The notes: generated by a model not told the origin, from the letters alone. 64,000 nucleotides of DNA from Batillaria attramentaria (GCA_018292915.2 JACVVK020000454.1:124001-188000); one strand, 5' to 3'; numbered from the stretch's first letter, positions 22,035 through 36,600 are shown. Numbers and translations: made by a program.

Positions 22035-23710
22035 ATGTACACACACACAGACAGATGTAGAGAGTGGGCTTGGCCTACACGCTACATGATTTTGTGCAAA
22101 ACTTGTCTCACTGGAGGTATGATATCAAAATGTGACTTACGATGATTCACTTTGAAAATGTTTACACTTGACTTGGTCAGTATGAAAATGTTTACATGAT
22201 ACTTTTCTTCTCAACTGTACACATATAAAAATTTGCAAGCAACTGACAATTTGTTTTTCACGTGGAATAGGAAGACATACAGGGCCACCATTTTGTTTTC
22301 CTTATTACACTTCTGTACAAAGCTTCTGGGCATTCTGACCCACAAACACTGAAATTTATACAACTTGCGCAAGATTTACAGTAACTGAAGTGAGAATGAA
22401 GTGTTGATTATTTCCATGGGAGAACGTTGTGTCCTGTCAACTGCAACGTGACATTGACCGTGTCCTATACAAGTTGATTGGTGTCATTTACACAAGGTGA
22501 ACGAAGTGGGCACCGCGGCCACTGGAAATTTACAACTGTACATCGGGCAGTGAGGAATTCGTGTGGCGACTATTCATGATTTTTCTGCACACAAGAATGA
22601 TTTGAAACACACCATGTTTAACGACGACATACAATTGTATGAAATGTGTAAATGATCAGCACAAGTAAAGCCTTATTTGACACTGTACACACTACACTAC
22701 ATCATCAGTACACGTACATATTTCATCTTTTGTTGTACGAAACACAGACCTCAGTCAACTGTTGACACTGGCAGCCATTGCAATAAGAATAAGAAAGTCA
22801 CTAATTTACAATAGTCATACAAAAGTGTCAAAAAAGATTGAGTGACTTTTGCACATTACTTACATAACCATATTGAACTTGTCCTCTCTCACAACTACAG
22901 TACAGGCTACAGCGGCTACTAGTAATACACTCATCAGATCTACATCTACACCCTAACCAACACATCATTTGGGTTTGCATCTGTCTGGAGAGAAGCTGAC
23001 ACTGTTTACATCATCATCATACTATTTCACCCTCTGTCACAACAAATACTACAACACCCACTGCTGCTTGTACACTATACTAGGCACTGCTGGAATCCCC
23101 TCCCCCGACAGATAAAACCCACACTGCTGCTGTCTTCCTGTACATGGTGCGATTCAGCATCAGAGACTGGGTGAAATGTGCAAGACTTGACTTGGCCCTG
23201 CAGCAGGGTGGAGACAGAAACAAGTGGAACACTTCAGCACTTCACTGACCACCACGGCCAGCAAGAAGTGAAAGCCTCATCAACAATCCGGATTTTTTAA
23301 AATTACAATTATTTGCTTCATGCAGACTGACTAGAAATCTGATTTACAAATACAGTATGTTTATCTCCAGCATAAGACAGACCCCCCCCCCCCCCCCCCC
23401 CCAATTTCTGGCCGATCACCTTAATGAAAAGTGAAGAATTATACAACTTTTCCTACCATGAATTGCTCTACACTTGCTCCCTGATAAGCGGCACATGACA
23501 ATAGGAAGAGAACGGCCAACACCACGTGACATCAATGTAGATAGAGAAAACTACACACAGGGAATGCATGTACATGTAGAGGGTTACCAGAGGGTTAGGG
23601 ACTAAAACACAAACATGGCAATACAATAAAAACATGAAACTTATCACCTACACTATAGTAAGACGCGTTAAATGCAAGAAAAACTTTAAGTGTATACAGG
23701 TATATATATA

Positions 23711-23718
23711 TATATACA
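23711..23718 (-). promoter_or_regulatory. Candidate Pumilio response element (UGUAUAUA)
   Basis: The minus strand reads TGTATATA, an exact match to UGUANAUA, inside an AT dinucleotide tract downstream of the Pumilio stop. If it is transcribed as Pumilio 3' UTR it could mediate autoregulation. The match may be chance in (TA)n. Confidence 0.25.
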
Positions 23719-23837
23719 TATGTATGTAGTAAGAATACACCAAGAACCCATTACCAAAAGAAAACTACTGATTATGAAACATGCAAAATGAACAAATAAA
23801 GTAAAAAAAGTAATTAGTGTAACTGTAAGGGCTCAGC

Positions 23838-24315
23838 TGTACGACACACGCTGCGTATGACTTGTGTACTCCATCCCACAAGTCACACACGCTGCGTATG
23901 ACTTGTGTACTCCATCCCACAAGTCACACACGCTGCGTATGACTTGTGTACTCCATCCCACTAGAGTCACACACACGCTGCGTATGACTTGTGTACTTTA
24001 TCCCACTAGAGTCACACACACGCTGCGTATGACTTGAGTACTCCATCCCACTAGAGTCACACACACGCTCCATCCCACTAGAGTCACACACACGCTGCGT
24101 GTGACTTTAGTACTCCATCCCACACCAACTGTACTGAACACAATGTGAAGAGTTGCACACACGCTGCGTGTGACCTGTGTACTCCATCCCACACCCACAG
24201 CAGACGCTGTAAAGAACACAGTGTGAAGACTTCACGTGTCACAAACGCTGCGTACAACTTTTGTACTCAATCCCGAACCAACAGTGGATGCTGCAACCAA
24301 CAGTCACACACGCAC
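23838..24315. repeat. 35-45-bp repeat, about 9 copies
   Basis: The unit CACACGCTGCGTATGACTTG plus TGTACTCCATCCCAC diverges toward the right end, giving an age gradient. Confidence 0.88.
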
Positions 24316-25442
24316 ACTGCGAATGACCATTTGACCTGCCTCAAACAGAAACCCTCAGTAAGCAAAAGCTCATCATAGCACATTGCTGTCATTTACGTTC
24401 ACATGGAGATGTGCACTGTCAGACACGTTGAGGTGTCTTCCCGTCACGGCCAATCCACTGTGTCCACCCAGGGACCTGCTCTACCAGTACCACCTCCACA
24501 ACCACAACACATGTATAGCCAGACATGAACGCTGAGAACGCTGTAGTCAATTCTATACATCTCACTCCACACAAAGTGGTCAAATCAATTTCAACTGTAC
24601 TGAAATGATGGTATGATGGAGAGCTGCTCACCCAAAGCCAGAAACACTACCGTGGAAAGTTGATGTGCAAGTGGCGCATGATGACACAAAGTAATTCCGC
24701 CCTACAGCCTAATTTAGTAATTATCTGTGAAATAAGTGACAGATGTGCACGACCGTGTTCTCAACACCCAACACCAAACGTAATGGTGCAGACAAAATGT
24801 TAACATCCAACGTGTGAAGACAGTTTATGGGTGACGTGCGTCAAGTATAGATGACAAGGTATAGCGACCATGTTGACAGAAATACACAGCCCACTGTCAA
24901 CAGTAAGTGGACAGCTGACAGTCCATTGGCTATAACAGTACAGCACACAGTGCCAAACACGCAGGATACAGAACCATGTACCACACAACATCAACATCAT
25001 CATACTAGTCCCTTCCGACAGCAAGGCAAAACGGGAAACACACAGACACACAAGATGGTAGATGGTAGTATGTGGCTGATGTACCAAAGGGTAAGCCCTC
25101 ACGTTACTTCACTGTAGCACTGTACCTAACGACTATGCTGCTGACAAGACACAGAAATACTTCAGCTCAACACTTTCACCTCAGGGAACATCACGTCAAA
25201 ATGACCACTCGAGAAAAAGAGGGGCGTACCACTTGAGAAAAAGACTGTAACCATGTGAGGACAAACAGGTTACCTGACAACACAAGCATTTCATGGCAAC
25301 AGGAGCGATGAGAACCAGCAGCCAATACACAGAACAAACCGTGGCAAGGACCAACTACATCATGCAGATTCATGACCAAAAGTTACAGACAAGTGATTGC
25401 CGACGCTGGTGACAGGCACCATATTACTACACCACGATACTA

Positions 25443-25450
25443 TATATACA
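25443..25450 (-). promoter_or_regulatory. Candidate Pumilio response element (UGUAUAUA), second
   Basis: A second exact UGUANAUA match on the strand of the Pumilio transcript, 5 kb downstream of its stop. Same caveat: dinucleotide context and unknown UTR extent. Confidence 0.25.
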
Positions 25451-25639
25451 CATGTACACACACACGGACACCGGCACACAGTGACTACGTCATTACTACT
25501 GTACTGTACACACATCTAGTCTGGTACGCAACATGTGTTGTTGATATCAAGTTTGCAAGACTGAGCTAGTACTGTACATGTACAAGGTCGTGTACACTGA
25601 AGGAAGCCAGCAGCAGCCACTTGTGGTCAACTGTCTGGG

Positions 25640-25673
<34 letters not shown>

Positions 25674-25843
25674 AACATTGAACATTGCATAGGCAGTGTT
25701 TGACAAAGGTTAAATGGGGTTCAGTACATGTAGAGTATGGTGGGACACCACCAGATCCAGGCTACACACTCCCACACGTACCAGCAGGACACGCACTGTC
25801 TGTCTGTCACAGGGATTGGGTACATGTGATACATGGAGAAGAC

Positions 25844-26065
25844 CCCCCCCCCCCCCCCCCCCGCCCACCACAAAGAGCAAAAAGAGTTACAGTGTCTACA
25901 GATCCCACACAGACAGTGAAACCAGCCGATCCCACACAGACAGTGAAACCAGCCGATCCCACACAGACAGTGAAACCAGCCGATCCCACACAGACAGTGA
26001 AACCAGCCGATCCCACACACAGACAGTGAAACCAGCCGATCCCAGACAGAGAGTAAAACCAGCTG
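25844..26065. repeat. Poly(C) run followed by 27-bp repeat, about 6 copies
   Basis: A C run at about 25844-25862, then GATCCCACACAGACAGTGAA plus ACCAGCC repeated. The 27-bp period explains the ORFs here. Confidence 0.9.
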
Positions 26066-26176
26066 GTCCCACAACTTTTCCCCGTCCCAGTGTCAGCTGG
26101 TCAACATGATCAAGCCACACTTCCTACACTGGCACAGCCAACTTGACTTGTCACTGGCTGACAACAGTACAAACAC

Positions 26177-26512
26177 AATGCTAATCCTCTTTCTTCCAGC
26201 AAGTGGTTCCGTCCCTTTAGACAGGCACGCACACTGCCCGCCACAAATAGACACAAACAGAATGCTAATCCTCTTTCTTCCAGCAAGTGGTTCGGTCCCT
26301 TTAGACAGGCACGCACACTGCCCGCCACAAATAGACACAAACACAATGCTAATCCTCTTTCTTCCAGCAAGTGGTTCCGTCCCTTTAGACAGGCACGCAC
26401 ACTGCCCGCCACAAATAGACACAAACACAATGCTAATCCTCTTTCTTCCAGCAAGTGGTTCCGTCCCTTCAGACAGGCACGCACACTGCCCGCCACAAAT
26501 AGACATGTCCCG
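26177..26512. repeat. 84-bp tandem repeat, 4 copies
   Basis: Copies start at 26177, 26261, 26345 and 26429 (AATGCTAATCCTCTTTCTTC...). A period of 28 codons with no stop keeps long frames open on both strands; no protein similarity recognised. Confidence 0.93.
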
Positions 26513-27115
26513 TGAGTAAACAAAGCCATCTGCAGCACAACTACTTGCGCTGTTCAAGTGGGACACTAACACAACTATCCTATCCTATCTTATCCTATCC
26601 TATCTTATCCTATCCACACTGGTAGAGCTGTCCCACAACGCACTGGTACTAGTAGTAGAGGAATGATGATAGCGGAGGTGTTGTAGCGACACTAGTACTA
26701 GTAGTAGGTGTAGGTGGTGCAGTGTGGGAGTGAAGCTTGCAGCCTGTAGCACGAGGAAATCTACACAACGCATCATTATACAGATACATGTACAACATAA
26801 TCGCCTGTACACACATACATGTATACATACGCTCACACACAATGTGATTACAAGCTATGTCATATAAACACCATGCTCATACAAATATAGAAGTTTTCAC
26901 GTGAAATGCTGTGGAAAAAGCTCTTGACATAAACACCATATGTAACATCAACAGTAAGCAGTAGACACCGTTTGCTATAAAGAATCCAAATGTAGTACAA
27001 TACAACAGCGGCAACACGCTGTATACAATTACTTACAGTCAACGGCAAAACAGCACATGGTAAACCAAAGCCATCTAGCGAAGGCACAAAGTCCCAGTGA
27101 CTGGAGACAGCACGG

Positions 27116-27515
27116 CCAAGACAAAATACAGTAGACAAACCCATATCTACACACAGCTTAGAGTTAGACAAAATATGGTACATACAGCCACACGTACACA
27201 CACCTTAGACAAAATACAGTAGACAAACCCATATCTACACACAGCTTAGAGTTAGACAAAATATGGTACATACAGCCACACGTACACACACCTTAGACAA
27301 AATACAGTAGACAAACCCATATCTACACACAGCTTAGAGTTAGACAAAATATGGTACATACAGCCACACGTACACACACCTTAGACAAAATACAGTAGAC
27401 AAACCCATATCTACACACAGCTTAGAGTTAGACAAAATATGGTACATACAGCCACACGTACACACACCTTAGACAAAATACAGTAGACAAACCCATATCT
27501 ACACACAGCTTACAC
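27116..27515. repeat. 88-bp tandem repeat, about 4.5 copies
   Basis: TTAGACAAAATACAGTAGAC...CGTACACACACC recurs every 88 bp (27121, 27209, ...), near identical between copies. Confidence 0.92.
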
Positions 27516-28371
27516 AAAATACGGTACACACACCCGTATCTACAGCAACGTTAATCTGCTCTATGTACATGTATACACGAACATTAAAAGGAATGAAAAA
27601 CTGACAAACGAAGAAGAATCATTTTCTTTTAAAAAGCAACAATCTGCATCTACAAACCCGACCTGGTGTGTATGGCCGCTGGGTTGTGTATGGGGTTGCT
27701 ACAACCTGAACCACCAAACGTTACGTTTCCTGTGTGTTGGGAAAAGGGTTAGGGTTTACCAGTGTGTATGGGGAAAAGAATTTGCTGTCAAAGTTCAGTC
27801 AGCCTGATAAGAAAACCTGACGACCTGAACAACTTTCCACCCTAGACACAATTTGGAGGATGAAGGTGTCAGGTGAAAATACACACGCCAAACACTAGAT
27901 CAGGATGAGCCAAAGTACAAGATGAAAACTCACGAAGTAACCACACATGGGTGGGAATGGTCCGAGACACCCCATACACAATCATACCGCACCAAACACC
28001 CTCCGTGCAGCACCAAACACCCTCCGTGCAGCACCAAGCGCTTGTCTGTCAGCCCCCCCCCCCACCCTCCTTACATGTGTATACACTGCTCACAAAAAGT
28101 CAAGGACCACCTTTACTTGTACATCTTGTGTTGAAATAGTCACTCTTCATACACATGTTAAGACAGATGAACCAAACTCCACAGTTGTGTTAACAGGAAG
28201 TCAGATGTCGGATGTGGGATGTCACTGTGAAAACACAAAATCTTCCACTTCCACTACTGAGGGATTCAGCAAAGTGCCCAAAATTCAATCACAATTAACT
28301 CATCCGCAAACGCGCCACAGCATGCTTTGAACATGACGACATGCACGTGGAAGAATGAACGTTTGGCTTGG

Positions 28372-28545
28372 ATTGTTTCCCTTTACAAGGTGGCTAACTA
28401 GGGTACGGCAACATCATGCCTGTGGTGATTGTTTCCCTTTACAAGGTGGCTAACTAGGGTACGGCAACATCATGCCTGTGATGATTGTTTCCCTTTACAA
28501 GGTGGCAAACTAGGGTACAGCAACATCATGCCTGTGATGAATCCT
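28372..28545. repeat. About 60-bp repeat, 3 copies
   Basis: GATTGTTTCCCTTTACAAGG...AACATCATGCCTGTGRT repeated three times. Confidence 0.88.
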
Positions 28546-29251
28546 GCAGATAAAGGGGAAGTGTTTGTGTGGTGTCCAGATGGCAGGACGCTCCATCAAG
28601 ACGTTTGGGGTTTGGTTGTGTCCAACTTCCAAGTCAGGCCACGACAGCATTTCCTGGCTTCCGGAGGTGTCAAGAAGCTGCCACACCACATCGGCCAACA
28701 CTGACCAGACAGGGAGGAATTTTCATTTCCGGCCAAGCTCACAGAACAGTCGTAACCACCGACAACCACACGAGCAGGCAGGTCAGGTCACCAATACATG
28801 TACCAGCATAGCCAATCAGACAGTTGTAACCGTTTACACCACATCCAGCTAACCTCCGTCACCCTGTGGCGCACTGAAGACTGACACGGCCGCTCCACAC
28901 CCGGTGAAGACCTCATGTTTGGTGGGCGGGCAAGAGAGATTGACAGGAGATGTTGACCGACTATTCCATCCACCCAGCTTCTGAACCTCACAATGGCCGT
29001 ATGAAAGTCTGGAGACGATAGTGTCAGAGAAAACACTTTATGTGACGTTTGTAACAGCTGGTGTTGCTGCTGCAGCTGGAGTGTCACATGAATTTCACAA
29101 TTCCACCCAGTCCGCCCCTAAACGGTCCATGAAGGAAATTCCATGAATGTTGAGGATGTCAAAGTCTTACGTTCTAGCCAGGTGTTTTCAGTGAAAATTG
29201 CAGACAGTTTTTTGCCGAGTTCATGTTTTTGCAAGTGGTCCTTGACTGTTT

Positions 29252-29427
29252 TAAAACGAGTGGTGTACCTAGTGACGTGTAGCATTCACAAGAAGCTTGT
29301 CCAAACTGATCAAACGAGTGGTGTACCTAGTGACGTGTAGCATTCACAAGAAGCTTGTCCAAACTGATCAAACGAGTGGTGTACCTAGTGATGGGTAGCA
29401 TTCACAAGAAGCTTGTCCAAACTGATC
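29252..29427. repeat. About 58-bp repeat, 3 copies
   Basis: AAACGAGTGGTGTACCTAGT...AAGCTTGTCCAAACTGATC repeated three times; between the Pumilio stop and the clathrin light chain gene. Confidence 0.88.
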
Positions 29428-30430
29428 TACCTCGGTTACCAATTACTGCCCCATGCCATACAACTAGTACTAGTTTCACTTCAGGCACATGTACAGGACA
29501 TCTCCACACAGGGAAAAGCTGACCCATATGCTGGTGCATAAAAATCTCTTTCACAATTATTGTTATTATCACAATTTTCCTCTTTTCCCAACATCAAACA
29601 GGTGACATTAAAATCACACTTTAAAAAAAAAAAAAGGCCCAGTCTCCGTATCTTTCAATTAAACTTCCAAACCCTAAGACTGAAACGATTCCTTTCTGAT
29701 GAACAATTCTTGTGGTGAAGAACGCTCATGCATGCTGACCAGACTAACCAGCATGTTAGGGGACCAGTCATGTACACAGGTCCCTCCTACAATGGATCAC
29801 CTAACGCAAGTCAGACATCACCTAACACAAGCCAGACATGACTACACAAGCCAGACATGACTTTACAAAGCCAGACATGACTTCACACAAGCCAAACATG
29901 ACTACACAAGTCAAACATGACCTAACACAACACAGAAAGCAGTTGTCAGTAGCAGGATCCAAACAGGTAGGCGCCCTCTCCACCTCTAAACGTCTTCAAC
30001 AAGCTTAGGGCTAGGTACCACCCCCTACCCGCACTTGACGCAAACCCTTACAACGTCCATTTACCTTGGGCACAAAACATAAGCCACAGTCTTCTTCCTT
30101 GATATATGAACAAAATTACAGTCCTTGAAACAAAAGAAGCCAGAGACATACAGCGGTTACAGCCCCTGTCAACACCACACAAAAATGGTCATTTTAAAGT
30201 CACACGACGCCCAAGGTAGAGGCCAAGTCTGGCGTCGGGACAAAAGTGCAACATCAGCCCAGCCAGACGCGGGGCGTTTTACGCAGACTGGTGTACACGG
30301 ACCGAGGGTCATCCACACTGTGTCCAGTAACGGTCAAGCGACGAAGCCCACCGTCACGGCCACAAAGTCTAGTAACGGCTGAGTGACGAGGCGTACCATC
30401 ATGGCCACAAAGTCACAGTTGACACAACAG

Positions 30431-30674
30431 CTACGACAGCGCACCGTTGGGAGGCATGCCGATGGGGCCGAGTTCGGAGGAGTTTTTCAGGAAGAACTTC
30501 TCCAGTTTGGCCAGGATGTGCTTGCCGTAGGTGTACTTGCGCAGTGTGGCGATATGGGGCCGGATCTTGTGCATGAGAATCTTCCTCTGTTGGGGTTCCG
30601 CCACGTCAATCATCTTCTGAACCACGTAGTTGGCAAACTGGTCCTTCATCATCGTGTACAGCGCGCTGTGGTGT
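30431..30674 (-). CDS. PUM1: Pumilio last coding exon (PUF repeat 8 and C-terminus)
   Basis: The acceptor is GTTACAG|ACA and the stop TAG is at 30433-30431. It encodes [20 protein letters not shown] (R8) and [20 protein letters not shown], ending PPNGALS, close to the family C-terminus PPNGII. The acceptor and first 27 bases occur in four tandem 61-bp copies. Confidence 0.96.
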
Positions 30675-33600
30675 CTGTAACAACACATATCACATGAATT
30701 AGACTGTCATCATCGTGTACAGCGCGCTGTGGTGTCTGTAACAACACATATCACATGAATTAGACTGTCATCATCGTGTACAGCGCGCTGTGGTGTCTGT
30801 AACAACACATATCACATGAATTAGACTGTCATCATCGTGTACAGCGCGCTGTGGTGTCTGTAACAACACATATCACATGAATTAGACTGTCATGTCTGTA
30901 ACACCACAAATCACACTATCTATTCTCACTTTAACGCATCATGTCCAGTCCATGTTTACTGTTGGGGAAAATTTCACTCCATGTTAAATGTGACACTGTT
31001 GTACGCTTGGAGTTTTGAGGGTGGATTTTCTACCATGTTATAGGCAGCCAGGACTAGAAGAGCCACTAGAGGAAAAACTGGCAACAGGAGGTATAAGACA
31101 GAAAACGCGAAGCAGGCCGCGTCACTTACCCATCATTCATGGAGATGATTTCCTCGATCAACATGGCCTTCTCCGCCCGTGACGAGTGAGAGACACACTT
31201 CTCCACCACGTTGCTGCAACATCAACAATACACAAACTATCAGGAAATGTGGACTGCATGTACAGCAACATGAACAATACACAAACTATCAGGAAATGTG
31301 GACTGCATGCACAGCATAGGAAGACTTCAATGCACAAATGCTGATCCACAGCAAGTACAAGTTTTCCTTCCTTTACTTTTGTTGGGAACGTGTTCCCTCT
31401 TACACAGGTTTTCCACCCTTGTCTCTCTACTTCTCACCCCTCTTACACAGGTTTTCCACCCTTGTCTCTCTACTTCTCACCCCTCTTACACAGGTTTTCC
31501 ACCCTCGTCTCTCTACTTCTCACCCCTCTTACACAGGTTTTCCACCCTTGTCTCTCTACTTCTCACCCCTCTTACACAGGTTTTCCACCCTTGTCTCTCT
31601 ACTTCTCACCCCTCTTACACAGGTTTTCCACCCTTGTCTCTCTACTTCTCACCCCTCTTACACAGGTTTTCCACCCTTGTCTCCCTACTTCTCACCCCTC
31701 TTACACAGGTTTTCCACCCTTGTCTCTCTACTTCTCACCCCTCTTACGAAGGTTTGCACCCCACGTCTCCCTACTTCTCACCCCTCTTACGAAAGTTTGC
31801 ACCCCACGTCTCTCTACTTCTCACCCCTCTTACACAGGTTTTCCACCCTTGTCTCTCTACTTCTCACCCCTCTTACGAAGGTTTGCACCCCACGTCTCTC
31901 TACTTCTCACCCCTCTTACACAGGTTTTCCACCCTTGTCTCTCTACTTCTCACCCCTCTTACGAAGGTTTGCACCCCACGTCTCTCTACTTCTCACCCCT
32001 CTTACACAGGTTTTGCACCCTTGTCTCTCTACTTCTCACCCCTCTTACGAAGGTTTGCACCCCACGTCTCTCTACTTCTCACCCCTCTTACACAGGTTTT
32101 CCACCCTTGTCTCTCTACTTCTCACCCCTCTTACGAAGGCTTGCACCCCACGTCTCTCTACTTCTCACCCCTCTTACACAGGCTTTCCACCCTTGTCTCT
32201 CTACTTCTCACCCATCTTACGAAGGTTTGTACCACCCACGTCTCCCTACTTCTCACCCCTCTTACGAAGGTTCGTACCACCCCCGTCTCCCTACTTCTCA
32301 CCCCTCTTACGAAGGTTTGTACCACCCACGTCTCCCTACTTCTCACCCCTCTTACGAAGGTTTGCACTCCCCCGTCTCCCTACTTCTCACCCCTCTTACG
32401 AAGGTTTGCACCCCCACGTCTCCCTACTTCTCACCCCTCTTACGAAGGTTTGTACCACTTACGTCTCCCTACTTCTCACCCCTCTTACGAAGGTTTGTAC
32501 CACCCACGTCTCCCTACTTCTCACCCCTCTTACGAAGGTTTGCACCCCCACGTCTCTCTACTTCTCACCCCTCTTACGAAGGTTTGTACCACCCACGTCT
32601 CCCTACTTCTCACCCCTCTTACGAAGGTTTGTACCACCCACGTCTCCCTACTTCTCACCCCTCTTACGAAGGTTTGCACCCCCACGTCTCCCTACTTCTC
32701 ACCCCTCTTACGAAGGTTTGTACCACCCATGTCTCCCTACTTCTCACCCCTCTTACGAAGGTTTGTACCACCCACGTCTCCCTACTTCTCACCCCTCTTA
32801 CGAAGGTTTGTACCCCCCCGTCTCCCTACTTCTCACACCAGTTGACGGAGATGTTTGGCCCACTATGGTGAGAGTGAAGCAAGACACTGACCTGGCAAAC
32901 TTGTGTTGACTTAGCGGCAGCACTTTGCCTTGAATGCAGGCCACGATCTTGGCACGATCCTCGTGGCGGCCATGTTCCAACACGTGCTGAATGACGTAGT
33001 TGCCGTATTGGTCCTGCACTAGACGCTCCGTGTGCTCATGAAGCTCCGCAAGCACTCCTCCCGTCTGATCCGGCGTGCAGTGTTCCAGGATCCGCTGGAT
33101 CACACGGCAACCGTACGGGTGTGTGGACAGGGAGAATACCTGTAGTACAATACATCAACACCTGTAGTACAGTACATTAACACCTGTAGTACAATACATC
33201 AACACCTGTAGTACAGTACATTAACACCCGTAGGGGTGTATGGACAGGGAGAACACCTGTAGTACAATACATCAACACCTGTAGTACAGTACATTAACAC
33301 CCGTATGGGTGTATGGACAGGGAGAATACCTGTAGTACAATACATCAACACCTGTAGTACAGTACATTAACACCCGTATGGGTGTATGGACAGGGAGAAC
33401 ACCTGTAGTACAGTACATTAACACCTGTAGTACAGTACATTAACACCCGTATGGGTGTACGGACAGGGAGAACACCTGTAGTACAATACATCAACACCTG
33501 TAGTACAGTACATTAAAAACCCGTATGGGTGTATGGACAGGGAGAACACCTGTAGTACATCAACACCTGTAGTACAGTACATTAACACCTGTAGTACAAT

Positions 33601-36600
33601 ACATCAACACCTGTAGTACAGTACATTAACACCCGTATGGGTGTATGGACAGGGAGAACACCTGTAGTACAATACATCAACACCTGTAGTACAGTACATT
33701 AACACCCGTATGGGTGTATGGACAGGGAGAACACCTGTAGTACATCAACACCTGTAGTACAGTACATTAACACCCGTATGGGTGTATGGACAGGGAGAAT
33801 ACCTGTAGTACATCAACACCTGTAGTACAGTACATTAACACCTGTATGGGTGTACGGACAGGGAGAACACCTGTAGTACAATACATCAATACCTGTAGTA
33901 CAGTACAATTAACACCCGTATGGGTGTATGGACAGGGAGAATACCTGTAGTACAATACATCAACACCTGTAGTACAGTACATTAACACCTGTAGTACAAT
34001 ACATCAACACCTGTAGTACAGTACATTAACACCCGTATGGGTGTACGGACAGGGAGAACACCTGTAGTACATCAACACCTGTAGTACAGTACATTAACAC
34101 CCGTATGGGTGTATGGACAGGGAGAACACCTGTAGTACAATACATCAACACCTGTAGTACAGTACATTAACACCCGTATGGGTGTATGGACAGGGAGAAC
34201 ACCTGTAGTACAATACATCAACACCTGTAGTACAGTACATTAACACCCGTATGGGTATATGGACAGGGAGAACACCTGTAGTACATCAACACCTGTAGTA
34301 CAGTACATTAACACCCGTATGGGTGTATGGACAGGGAGAACACCTTTAGTACATCAACACCTGTAGTACAGTACATTAACACCCGTATGGGTGTATGGAC
34401 AGGGAGAACACCTGTAGTACATCAACACCTGTAGTACAGTACGGACAGGGAGAACACCTGTAGTACATCAACACCTGTAGTACAGTACATTAACACCCGT
34501 ATGGGTGTATGGACAGGGAGAACACCTGTAGTACAATACATCAACACCTGTAGTACAGTACATTAAAACCCGTAGGGGTGTACGGACAGGGAGAACACCT
34601 GTAGTACAATACATCAACACCTGTAGTACAGTACATTAACACCCGTATGGGTGTATGGACAGGGAGAACACCTGTAGTACAATACATTGACACCAGTAGT
34701 ACAGTATATTAACACCCGTATGGGTGTACGGACAGGGAGAACACCTGTAGTACAATACATCGACACCTGTAGTACAGTACATTAACACCCGTATGGGTGT
34801 ACGGACAGGGAGAACACCTGTAGTACAATACATCAACACCCGTAGTACAGTACATTAACACCCGTAGGGGTGTACGGACAGGGAGAACACCTGTAGTACA
34901 ATACATCAACACCCGTAGTACAGTACATTAACACCCGTAGGGGTGTACGGACAGGGAGAACACCTGTAGTACAATACATCAACACCCGTAGTACAGTACA
35001 TTAACACCCGTAGGGGTGTATGGACAGGGAGAACACCTGTAGTACAATACATCAACACCTGTAGTACAGTACATTAACACCCGTATGGGTGTACGGACAG
35101 GGAGAACACCTGTAGTACAATACATCAACACCTGTAGTACAGTACATTAACACCCGTATGGGTGTACGGACAGGGAGAATATCTGTAGTACAATACATCA
35201 ACACCTGTAGTACAGTACATTAACACCCGTATAGGTGTACGGACAGGGAGAATACCTGTAGTACAATACATCAACACCTGTAGTACAGTACATTAACACC
35301 CGTATGGGTGTATGGACAGGGAGAACACCTGTAGTACAATACATCGACACCTGTAGTACAGTACATTAAAACCCGTAGGGGTGTACGGACAGGGAGAACA
35401 CCTGTAGTACAGTACATCGACACCTGTAGTACAGTACATTAACACCCGTAGGGGTGTATGGACAGGGAGAATACCTGTAGTACAATACATCAATACCTGT
35501 AGTACAGTACATTAACACCTGTAGTACAGTACATTAACACCCGTATGGGTGTACGGACAGGGAGAACACCTGTAGTACAATACATCAACACCTGTAGTAC
35601 AGTATATTAACACCCGTATGGGTGTATGGACAGGGAGAACACCTGTAGTACATCAACACCTGTAGTACAGTACATTAACACCCGTATGGGTGTATGGACA
35701 GGGAGAACACCTTTAGTACATCAACACCTGTAGTACAGTACATTAACACCCGTATGGGTGTATGGACAGGGAGAAGACCTGTAGTACAATACATCGACAC
35801 CTGTAGTACAGTATATTAACACCCGTATGGGTGTACGGACAGGGAGAACACCTGTAGTACAATACATCAACACCTGTAGTACAGTACATTAACACCCGTA
35901 TGGGTGTACGGACAGGGAGAATACCTGTAGTACATCAACACCTGTAGTACAGTACATTAACACCCGTATGGGTGTATGGACAGGGAGAACACCTGTAGTA
36001 CATCAACACCTGTAGTACAGTACATTAACACCCGTATGGGTGTATGGACAGGGAGAACACCTGTAGTACAATACATCAACACCTGTAGTACAGTACATTA
36101 ACACCTGTAGTACAATACATCAACACCTGTAGTACAGTACATTAACACCCGTATGGGTGTATGGACAGGGAGAACACCTGTAGTACAATACATCAACACC
36201 TGTAGTACAGTACATTAAAACCCGTAGGGGTGTACGGACAGGGAGAACACCTGTAGTACAATACATCAACACCTGTAGTACAGTACATTAACACCCGTAT
36301 GGGTGTATGGACAGGGAGAACACCTGTAGTACATCAACACCTGTAGTACAGTACAATTAACACCCGTATGGGTGTATGGACAGGGAGAACACCTGTAGTA
36401 CATCAACACCTGTAGTACAGTACATTAACACCCGTAGGGGTGTACGGACAGGGAGAACACCTGTAGTACAATACATCAACACCTGTAGTACAGTACATTA
36501 ACACCCGTATGGGTGTATGGACAGGGAGAACACCTGTAGTACATCAACACCTGTAGTACAGTACAATTAACACCCGTATGGGTGTATGGACAGGGAGAAC

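Larger units (their letters stand above)
19216..30430 (-). other. Gene-poor stretch between convergent genes; likely holds the Pumilio 3' UTR
   Basis: No exon or conserved protein is recognisable on either strand over 11 kb. All ORFs are short and lie in repeats or low-complexity sequence. Part must be the Pumilio 3' UTR, but its length cannot be fixed. Tandem arrays in it are listed separately; the remainder is CA-rich unique sequence. Confidence 0.5.

Noticed and set aside
26093..26572. Overlapping ORFs of 137-159 aa on both strands
   Set aside because: Explained by four copies of an 84-bp (28-codon) repeat without stops.
31298..32909. Three overlapping plus-strand ORFs of about 500 aa
   Set aside because: They are created by a 43-bp repeat unit with no stop in any frame. 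The peptides are pure repeats with no domain, and the stretch is antisense inside a Pumilio intron.
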